The notes beneath the pieces are model-generated. The model saw only the letters and a list, made by a program, of their open reading frames with translations, did no database searches and had not been told where the DNA came from. From positions 7,252 to 19,100 of the forward strand of contig NVTL01000035.1 of assembly GCA_002401565.1 (NCBI GenBank): DNA of 11,849 nucleotides, read 5' to 3'. Source of the DNA: Rhodospirillaceae bacterium (GTDB lineage Bacteria > Pseudomonadota > Alphaproteobacteria > Rhodospirillales > Magnetovibrionaceae). A program made the position numbers and the translations under genes. Position 1 is the first letter of the stretch; the number at the start of each line of letters is the position of its first letter. Shown here one piece after another: positions 6,592-11,849 of this stretch.

Positions 6592-9018
6592 ATGGGACTA
6601 CACCAACAAATAGGAAGCATTAATCGCGTTGATGACCTGAATACTCTTCAGGCTTTTTTCAGCAATGCGTCTTCGCCCATTAGTGCGATCATTCTTTATG
6701 GTCGGCCTGGCATTGGTAAATCATATATTTCCAACTCGATGACGAAGAGATTTCCCGAACACTTACTTCTTGAAATACCGCTTTCCGACTCTTCAAGTTC
6801 CTCTTTAACGGGTAGCGCACAGCGTACTTTGGGGAAGTTTATAAATGAAGCTGCTACTGATAAGCAGGCCTCATTTACGTCCTTTAGCAACTGGTTACCT
6901 TCGTATTCTGATCCTGGATTATTAAACAAACTTTTAAATGCTGTACGCAAGGACATTCAAATACAGGTTCGTCGTCTTCTCCCAGGTGCAAATGAATTGG
7001 TCAATAGGCTGTCTGGGGTCGGTGATTATGCGGCTGACGAAATTTTTGGGGCCAGTGATAATACTGGAGTGATCTTGAGCGGTGAATATGTTCTTGAGGC
7101 CTTAAAAGAAAAACCTGCCTTTATTCAAATTCGTAATGCCCAAAGTTTAGATCAGGATTCTTGTGACTTTATTGAAAAGTTGATGTCCAGAAATTTTGAT
7201 CACAAATTCATTTTTGAATTTACCGGAGATGTCCCAAATGATCGTTTGAGAAATGTTGAAAGCATTTTTGGAAAACGGGTTGAAATTATGCCCGTAGGAC
7301 AAATGGACTTTCATGAATTTATCGAGACTTTTAAAAAATTAGAAATTGGTAGTGATGTTATCGAAAGTGGTCGACAACAGTATAGCCAGAATAATGGCAA
7401 CATTTCCGACATGCTTTATCATGTCGATTACAAGAGATCCCAGAAAAAATCAGGAGGTATTTTAACTGCGAAAAAAGACGAGCCGAAAGGAACGCGCGCA
7501 GTACTTAGTACCGTAAATAAGGAAGGTAAATTTATTTTAGCCCTTATGGCGCTTCATGGCGGAGACATATATCGTGCTCGTCTAGATATAATTCTTAAAA
7601 ATTCAGACTTATTACAAATGACGTCTATAAAAAAAGAATTACGGGCACTCGACGACTTGAAGCTCATAAATGGTTACCATGTCAATGTTGTAAACTTTCA
7701 TGATGATGTGACGAGACATGTTCTTAATTGGGACCAGTACCAATCCATCCGCCTCTTAGCCGCCCGAGAGATGATTTCTTTTTTCGAGAAAACCTTTGAT
7801 GAAAAATCAAATGTTAAATGCAATGAAATGGAAGCTATTGGGCGACTAATTTATCTTTACGCCCTAACTGGTGATGATGAAGGGTTACGGTCATCCCTTG
7901 TAGAATTAGATCGCAAGCCAGCTCGCTTTCATCGAATTGAGGACGCTAAGCGGACTTTAGCCCCAATTAAAAAAATAATGTCCAGCAGGCCCAATGATGA
8001 ATTATTGCATTTAAGGGCTGGCTATTGCTCTACGGCCTTTAACTGCCGACTTTATGAAGAAGCGTTGGACGTTGTCAAAACACTTCCTCAAAATGAACCC
8101 AGCGTACGCTTGATGCGGGCGGCGGTTTTAAGTCATTTGGGTCAGCACGAAAAAGCAATTCTTTTTTGTAATGAGCTTATTCAAGACGACTATATTTCTT
8201 CATCAATTCGGGTTCGGGCATATATTATTTCGATTTATGCATGCCGCCGAAGCGGCCAATTTTCGAACGCATACACTCTTTTTTATCAGGGAAAGTACAT
8301 GGAGTTTACGGACCCACTGGATAAAGCTTTGTTATACCGAACCGCAGAGGTCGTCCATCGTTCTGACTTAAGTCTGCCATATCAGGAAGAAGCGATAAGG
8401 TTGATTGATGAGCATGGAGACAATCTGCTTAAGGGGTTTGTGCGGATTGATTACGGCATGCAACTCGGGCGGCTCGGATGTAATGACAAAGCTCGTGAGG
8501 AACTTGTTAAAGCCAGTGATTTTTTAGATGATGCTCCGACCCAAAGGTATGCAACCGAAAACAATCTGGCTGTCTTGAACTTAAATGAAGGGATTTATGA
8601 TCAGAAAACAATTTCCATGCTCAACTTCACTTTGATGAATGCATCTGTAGCATTTGATGCATTGGCGGCTGAACTTAATCTCATGATAACTCACACGCTT
8701 GGAAGCAATAAAGAAAAAGCAATTTGGTATATGGAAGCCATTAGCGAGAGAATTGACAAGTGGTCAAACCCTGACAAAAGCTTACTTGCTTTAGTAAGCC
8801 AAAACCTTGTCTGGAGTGCAAATGTCTTTGAGTTGAAAAGTAAAGTTGCCGAATATACTAAGATGCAAAAACACGATGGCATAGTCAGCCACATTCAATG
8901 GAAGCGTGAAAAATTCGGGCCGATTCCGGCCAAATATAACCCACCTAAAAACACTTACAGGCCGTGCTGGCTTTCACCTTGGCACTTTCCCATGCATATT
9001 ACTTTGCAAGAGCAATAA
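6592..9018 (+). CDS. STAND-like P-loop ATPase with winged-helix and TPR-like repeats
   Basis: An 808-residue cytoplasmic ATPase. Walker A GRPGIGKS is at 37-44. The expected Walker B position reads AFIQIRNAQSLD (176-187), where the usual acidic residues are replaced by Arg/Asn, and a sensor-like IFEFTGD follows at 207-213. Residues about 305-385 look like a winged helix (KELRALDDLKLING). From about 470 onward the protein is all-helical with TPR-like pairs, for example RAAVLSHLGQHEKAILFCNELI broken at 509-530 and DYGMQLGRLGCNDKAREEL near 638-656. It ends in an aromatic tail (RPCWLSPWHFP). The P-loop, winged helix and TPR order is that of STAND regulators, many of which sense phage or stress, but no N-terminal effector domain is present. 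The start is fixed by an in-frame TAG at 6583-6585. The Shine-Dalgarno is poor. Codon use is AT-richer than the OLD operon. Confidence 0.75.
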   Translation: MGLHQQIGSINRVDDLNTLQAFFSNASSPISAIILYGRPGIGKSYISNSMTKRFPEHLLLEIPLSDSSSSSLTGSAQRTLGKFINEAATDKQASFTSFSNWLPSYSDPGLLNKLLNAVRKDIQIQVRRLLPGANELVNRLSGVGDYAADEIFGASDNTGVILSGEYVLEALKEKPAFIQIRNAQSLDQDSCDFIEKLMSRNFDHKFIFEFTGDVPNDRLRNVESIFGKRVEIMPVGQMDFHEFIETFKKLEIGSDVIESGRQQYSQNNGNISDMLYHVDYKRSQKKSGGILTAKKDEPKGTRAVLSTVNKEGKFILALMALHGGDIYRARLDIILKNSDLLQMTSIKKELRALDDLKLINGYHVNVVNFHDDVTRHVLNWDQYQSIRLLAAREMISFFEKTFDEKSNVKCNEMEAIGRLIYLYALTGDDEGLRSSLVELDRKPARFHRIEDAKRTLAPIKKIMSSRPNDELLHLRAGYCSTAFNCRLYEEALDVVKTLPQNEPSVRLMRAAVLSHLGQHEKAILFCNELIQDDYISSSIRVRAYIISIYACRRSGQFSNAYTLFYQGKYMEFTDPLDKALLYRTAEVVHRSDLSLPYQEEAIRLIDEHGDNLLKGFVRIDYGMQLGRLGCNDKAREELVKASDFLDDAPTQRYATENNLAVLNLNEGIYDQKTISMLNFTLMNASVAFDALAAELNLMITHTLGSNKEKAIWYMEAISERIDKWSNPDKSLLALVSQNLVWSANVFELKSKVAEYTKMQKHDGIVSHIQWKREKFGPIPAKYNPPKNTYRPCWLSPWHFPMHITLQEQ

Positions 9019-9973
9019 GGTCGCACAACATATCTGAATAGCTATGATGTTTTGTTGTTAGTGATCTCGCAAAGCTTGCCGTCGGACCTAGATGTGAATC
9101 TGGCGTGAGTTCGAGAACAGTGAAGCCTTTATCATTGAGTTTTCCGTCAATCCGCATGAAGTCAACCTTTCCTAGACTTTTAAAAAGATTGCGGCAGTTA
9201 TTGATATAGGATTGATAGTCTTGGATAGGGCATTGTTGAATTGAACGGGGGCGATTGTGCGCTTTTTTTAAATCGTATCCGTTCAGATGAGTGTCAAAAT
9301 AATCAGGGTCATCTTTTACAACAATTTCAGTCGCGCCGATTGTGTATTCTTCATCTTTGCCATAAAGACAGATGCTAACTTCCCGCCCTTGAACAAATTC
9401 TTCAACAAGAATAGGTTGTTTCCAAACATCTCTCATTTCCAAAGAAAGCGCTAAGGCTTCCTTCGCATTGTGGACAATACAACTGTCCGATATTCCCATT
9501 GAACCTCCTTCGAATGCGGGCTTAACCACGCAAGGAAATCGCAGAGGAGAAAAATCTGCGGGCATTCTGTACTGAGGGACGATCACATGTTTTGGCGTAG
9601 GAAGACCTGCCATTGCACAAAAATGTTTTGCGAGAACTTTATCCTGACACACCGTGGCGGTATAAGCATCCATGCCAACATAAGGAATGGCTAGGGTTTC
9701 ACAAATTGCAGGGGCCAAAGCACGACGATTTCGAGATTCTCGACCTGACCAAAGAGAAAGCACAACATCATGTTCTGTAAGATCATTTCGTTTCATTAAT
9801 TCCTTTGGATGGGATATATGAAGCCACGAAAACTGGGCCACTTCAAGGCCGTTAATCAAACCATTAAAATACGTATCATTAAGGTATTCCAACGTACGAT
9901 CATCGTTATTGGCCGCACTATGGTCTTGAATGCGTTCAGCAACGATAATTACTCTTGTGTTACTGTTATTCAT
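8999..9973 (-). CDS. D-Ala-D-Ala-ligase-like ATP-grasp enzyme
   Basis: ATP-grasp ligase of the D-alanine-D-alanine ligase type, which joins a carboxylate to an amine through an acyl-phosphate. Residues 95-130 read like the family's central segment (YVGMDAYTATVCQDKVLAK, then GLPTPK). The ATP-binding Lys is in VVKPAF (K151), followed by the flexible glycine loop EGGSMGI (155-161) and the adenine-contacting VEEF (190-193). Metal-binding positions are in KVDFMRIDGK (D271) and VLELTPDSHLGPTASFAR (E288). Family members usually have Asn two residues after this Glu (E-x-N). Here it is Thr290, so metal binding may differ. The substrate is unknown; it need not be a cell-wall ligase and could make a dipeptide or modify a peptide. 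The ATG at 9973 overlaps the upstream gene's stop as ATGA, indicating coupled translation. Its 3' end overlaps the opposing ATPase gene by 20 nt. Confidence 0.85.
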   Translation of the reverse strand: MNNSNTRVIIVAERIQDHSAANNDDRTLEYLNDTYFNGLINGLEVAQFSWLHISHPKELMKRNDLTEHDVVLSLWSGRESRNRRALAPAICETLAIPYVGMDAYTATVCQDKVLAKHFCAMAGLPTPKHVIVPQYRMPADFSPLRFPCVVKPAFEGGSMGISDSCIVHNAKEALALSLEMRDVWKQPILVEEFVQGREVSICLYGKDEEYTIGATEIVVKDDPDYFDTHLNGYDLKKAHNRPRSIQQCPIQDYQSYINNCRNLFKSLGKVDFMRIDGKLNDKGFTVLELTPDSHLGPTASFARSLTTKHHSYSDMLCDLIALAK

Positions 9974-10371
9974 ACGATTACTCGAATAGTATGAACTTGT
10001 ATGCTTGGTTGATTTAGAAAAGATTTTATATCTACAAGTGTTGTCCCTGTCAGCGTGCCATTATTCGTGGCCATGGAATCCTCTTCCAGAACGGCAGTAT
10101 CTACGATGTGTTTAGCATGGTCAGGCACGGACCAAGGATTTATGCGCCCCATTTCCAAACCCAAAGAACGTATGAAATTTGGTGATGCAAATGTCAAATT
10201 CCTGACTTTAAACAAGCGTTTTATTGATCGATTATTTAAACGATCACAGCCCCGAAGATGGGCGGCTATTAAGAGATCATCAGCGCAAAGAAAAAGGGTT
10301 TTTAGCTCCATTTTCAATGGAATTCCTCGTTCTTTAGCGGCCTCAGCACAAGTTCGCACCTCTTTTAACAA
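9970..10371 (-). CDS. YbaK/ProX-type aminoacyl-tRNA deacylase-like protein
   Basis: Resembles the YbaK/prolyl-tRNA editing domain, whose members hydrolyse mischarged aminoacyl-tRNAs in trans. Visible signs are TCAEAAKERGIP (7-18), the conserved ELKTL Lys (K24), a CADDLLIAAHLRG strand pair (29-41), ASPNFIRSLGLEMGRINPW (62-80) matching the family's glycine/Pro motif, and DTAVLEEDSMATNNG (91-105) matching its C-terminal strands. It is 133 residues from the TTG at 10371, shorter than the usual 150-160 at the N-terminus. The same frame is open for 12 more codons up to the recombinase stop at 10408-10410, so the true start is uncertain. No good Shine-Dalgarno precedes the TTG. An internal TTG near 10317 with AGGA upstream is an alternative. 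It is probably co-transcribed with the recombinase and coupled to the ATP-grasp gene by an ATGA overlap. The family call is likely; the tRNA substrate is unknown. Confidence 0.65.
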   Translation of the reverse strand: MLKEVRTCAEAAKERGIPLKMELKTLFLCADDLLIAAHLRGCDRLNNRSIKRLFKVRNLTFASPNFIRSLGLEMGRINPWSVPDHAKHIVDTAVLEEDSMATNNGTLTGTTLVDIKSFLNQPSIQVHTIRVIV

Positions 10372-10396
10372 ACTTAATTTTGGATCAAATGATTTG

Positions 10397-10418
10397 ATAA
10401 TTTTAAGTTATCCGACCT
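10397..10418 (-). repeat. Right copy of 22-bp inverted repeat, putative recombination site
   Basis: Exact inverted partner of 6562-6583. On the minus strand its first 11 bases encode the last codons and stop of the recombinase (stop at 10408-10410), and the rest forms the leader of the deacylase-like gene. The recombinase coding sequence just before it has no counterpart outside the left copy, so the shared part is confined to the 22 bp. Sites next to or within the recombinase gene are common for tyrosine recombinase elements. Confidence 0.8.
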
Positions 10419-11322
10419 TATCCAGCCTCCTTCTGGGGTTCGCTTGGCTGAGGGCCGCTCGTAGGCTGATATCGGTTACGTGGGTGTAGATTTCTGTAGT
10501 TGAAATCGAGCTATGTCCGAGGAGTTTTTGAACATAGCGAATATCAGCTCCGCATTCGATCAATTGAGTGGCGGCGGAGTGGCGGAGCATGTGAGGCGTG
10601 ACGCGGCGACAGATTGTTGTGCCTTCGACCAGTTTATGCAGGCGCCTACGGATGTAATCTGGTGTTATGGGCGTGCCTTGTCCAGTGATGAAAAGGGCAT
10701 CAGTGTCTGCATTATGGGTTGCTCGTTTTTTTATGTAATTGCGTACTAAAGAAAGGGTGGTGGGCTCTATGATATACACGCGACGCTCTCGATTGCCTTT
10801 GCCTTTGATGTGGATGGCTCCGCTGAACACATCAATGTCTTGCATTCGAATCGTGCAAAGTTCTGAAATTCGAACGCCTGTAGAGAACAGAACTTCCAAA
10901 CTAAGGTGAAGCGTATGTACCGCAATTTTTGTTTGTTGTTGTGCCGCTATATCTGCTGCTGATAAAAGTATTTGAAGTTCATTTCGGGAAAGGTCGCGAG
11001 GTAAGCGGCGAGGTAAACGTATACTAAGTTTGAGCTTATGAAACGGATTTAGCCCTAGACGTTCTTCGTCTTCTAACCACGCAAACATGACTTTGAGGCA
11101 TGCTAGACGGCGCTTGATGCTTGCGGGGGCCAGTTTACGGCTTCGCATGTTTCCAACCCAACCACTGACGGTATCACGAGAAAAGACATCCGTTAAATCA
11201 GATTGATGGAGCCAGCCCTTGAAATCCTGAAGGTCTCGACCATATGCTCGAAGCGTTAGAGGAGATAATCCCTTTCTGCGACAATGTGCATCAAAGTCTG
11301 TGATCACGTGCTGAAGTTCCAT
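10408..11322 (-). CDS. XerC/XerD-like tyrosine site-specific recombinase
   Basis: A complete 304-residue tyrosine recombinase. Residues 1-100 form the SAM-like core-binding domain (TLRAYGRDLQDF at 23-34). The catalytic domain has the full set of residues: R151 in STGVRISEL, K175 in IKGKGNRERR, H244 and R247 in TPHMLRHSAA, H270 in KLLGHSS, and nucleophile Y279 in TTEIYTHV. The length and motifs match XerC/XerD and small mobile-element integrases rather than long phage integrases. The ATG at 11322 has AGGG about 8 nt upstream. The stop lies inside a 22-bp repeat that recurs inverted 3.8 kb away, so this enzyme most likely acts on those sites. A host Xer role is less likely, given the cargo genes behind it and the nearby IS. 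The downstream deacylase-like frame begins directly after the stop, suggesting one transcript. Confidence 0.93.
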   Translation of the reverse strand: MELQHVITDFDAHCRRKGLSPLTLRAYGRDLQDFKGWLHQSDLTDVFSRDTVSGWVGNMRSRKLAPASIKRRLACLKVMFAWLEDEERLGLNPFHKLKLSIRLPRRLPRDLSRNELQILLSAADIAAQQQTKIAVHTLHLSLEVLFSTGVRISELCTIRMQDIDVFSGAIHIKGKGNRERRVYIIEPTTLSLVRNYIKKRATHNADTDALFITGQGTPITPDYIRRRLHKLVEGTTICRRVTPHMLRHSAATQLIECGADIRYVQKLLGHSSISTTEIYTHVTDISLRAALSQANPRRRLDKVG

Positions 11323-11353
11323 ATTACTGCCCTGTTATGTGTTTAACGTGCAC

Positions 11354-11384
11354 ATTATGGGACAGAATAACCCTGACATGTCAA
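11354..11384 (-). promoter_or_regulatory. Candidate promoter of the recombinase with overlapping palindrome
   Basis: On the minus strand, a consensus TTGACA (11384-11379) is followed after 19 bp by CATAAT (11359-11354), with the ATG of the recombinase about 30 nt further on. The spacer is slightly long. A perfect 10-bp palindrome TGACATGTCA (11374-11383) overlaps the -35 box and could bind a repressor. Around the -10 lies an imperfect inverted repeat (CTGTTATGTG against CACATTATGGGACAG). This may be autoregulatory, which is inferred. Confidence 0.45.
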
Positions 11385-11522
11385 TAACCCCTTGATAATA
11401 CAGTCTAAATTTTAATAATTTTCTCTTTTGAAGGGATGTTTATTTGGGTTATTCTTTTCATAGAAGTGCTGATCTTGTATGATCAATCATTGAATTGTGA
11501 ACTAGGTTGTAGCCTAGCTAAA
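11385..11522. other. Non-coding gap between recombinase promoter region and IS
   Basis: AT-rich DNA with no open frame I would defend. It contains short direct runs of TTTTAATAATTTTCT type but no exact copy of the 22-bp site and no tRNA gene. It is the flank into which the IS3-type element inserted. Confidence 0.4.
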
Positions 11523-11849
11523 TGAATAGCCCCTAGATTTCTAGACACCTTGTCGGTTACAAACTGAGGCAAGGAGAATAGAATGTCACAACTTAAATTT
11601 ACGGACGATTTTAAAATAGATGCAGTTAAACAAATCACTGAACGTGGTTATTCGGTAGCGGATGTTTCCAAACGTTTGGGTGTCAGCACGCATTCGCTTT
11701 ATCAATGGAAGAAGCGACTTTCGAAGCCGCCAATTGTCGTCCAGGAAGTTGCCGAACAATCTGCAGAGATACGGCGATTAAAGAAAGAACTGGCTCGCGT
11801 TACAGAGGAGCGCGACATCTTAAAAAAGGCCACGGTGCATTCAATCGGT
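11523..11849 (+). mobile_element. Left end of an IS3-family insertion sequence, partial
   Basis: The element probably begins at TGAATAGCCCCTAGATTTC (11523). Its TG start and the C-run followed by a TTTCTAGACA-type stretch are typical of IS3-family left ends. The OrfA start lies 60 nt inside. The element continues beyond the window, so the right end, target duplication and exact family are not visible. Its insertion point is about 200 bp upstream of the recombinase start. Confidence 0.7.
11583..11849 (+). CDS. IS3-family transposase OrfA, 3'-partial
   Basis: OrfA of an IS3-family element: the N-terminal DNA-binding protein that is normally joined to the OrfB integrase by programmed -1 frameshifting. 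The visible 89 residues contain the helix-turn-helix (ERGYSVADVSKRLGVSTHSL, 20-39, with QWKKR after it) and a leucine-zipper-like helix (EIRRLKKEL, then EERDILKKAT at 75-84). AAGGAG at 11571-11576 lies 6 nt before the ATG. After KKAT most relatives read AYFA, but here the frame gives VHSIG. That may mark a variant subgroup or the frameshift region, and the window ends there. Confidence 0.88.
   Translation, partial: MSQLKFTDDFKIDAVKQITERGYSVADVSKRLGVSTHSLYQWKKRLSKPPIVVQEVAEQSAEIRRLKKELARVTEERDILKKATVHSIG

Larger units (their letters stand above)
6562..10418. other. Putative invertible or mobile segment bounded by 22-bp inverted repeats
   Basis: A 3.86-kb block is delimited by exact inverted copies of one 22-bp site. 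It contains two transcription units that read inwards from each repeat and converge with a 20-nt overlap. A complete tyrosine recombinase lies directly outside the right repeat. Inverted sites in cis with a tyrosine recombinase are the geometry for DNA inversion. After inversion the ATPase ATG would sit 19 nt behind the recombinase stop, in place of the deacylase/ligase pair. The repeats are observed. Inversion, or insertion of the block as a cassette, is inferred. Confidence 0.4.

Noticed and set aside
9970..10371. Toxin-antitoxin reading of the small gene before the ATP-grasp gene
   Set aside because: Its motifs fit a YbaK-type editing domain better than any toxin or antitoxin fold I recognise.
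6562..10418. Integron gene cassette with attC sites
   Set aside because: The recombinase lacks the position typical of IntI (divergent, attI at its 5' side). The repeats are short, exact and inverted rather than long folded attC sites in direct order.
10055..10489. 144-residue plus-strand ORF across the deacylase-like gene
   Set aside because: It is antisense to the deacylase-like gene and the end of the recombinase, both of which have clear family motifs.
11523..11849. IS element as the source of the 22-bp repeats
   Set aside because: The repeats do not match the IS end sequence and lie more than 1 kb away from it, so the IS looks like a separate later insertion.

Overview
The window looks like an accessory (defence or mobile-gene) region of a moderate-GC alphaproteobacterium, perhaps a marine Rhodospirillales-like lineage. 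That placement rests on protein style only: the C-terminal domain of the first gene and an IS3-type insertion sequence. It is inferred, not proven. Base composition shifts visibly by eye. The OLD/helicase operon is near even GC, while the block at about 6.4-10.4 kb is clearly AT-richer, as expected for a mosaic of transferred modules.

Layout. Positions 1-1311 (+) carry a protein that is open at the left edge. It has a long hydrophilic, coiled-coil-prone N-terminal part and a compact C-terminal domain beginning with Cys-Thr-Glu-Leu-Tyr. It ends at a strong hairpin (1334-1365). Positions 5667-1440 (-) form a two-gene operon: an OLD-family ATPase/TOPRIM nuclease followed, with a 14-nt overlap, by a UvrD-type helicase. 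This is the Gabija (GajA/GajB) or class 2 OLD architecture, with both proteins larger than usual. Upstream of it lie several dyad symmetries (5719-5736, 5850-5878, 5891-5914) and a broken gene remnant (6049-6368).

The most unusual part is 6562-11322. Two exact 22-bp copies of one sequence lie in inverted orientation at 6562-6583 and 10397-10418. They bracket two converging transcription units that overlap at their 3' ends by 20 nt. The left unit is an 808-aa P-loop (STAND-like) ATPase with a winged-helix segment and a TPR-like C-terminal half. The right unit is a YbaK-type aminoacyl-tRNA deacylase-like protein followed, through an ATGA overlap, by a D-Ala-D-Ala-ligase-like ATP-grasp enzyme. 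Just outside the right repeat, and reading straight into it, is a complete XerC/XerD-like tyrosine recombinase whose stop codon lies inside the repeat. The arrangement suggests an invertible segment or cargo cassette. Inversion would swap which unit sits directly behind the recombinase: the ATPase, or the deacylase and ligase pair. This is an inference from the repeat geometry.

The right edge (from about 11523) is the left end of an IS3-family element, with its OrfA cut by the window.

Taken together, a Gabija-like nuclease/helicase operon stands beside a recombinase-linked module with a STAND-like ATPase and an uncharacterised tRNA-editing and ATP-grasp pair. The latter is the best candidate here for an undescribed, possibly phase-variable, system.
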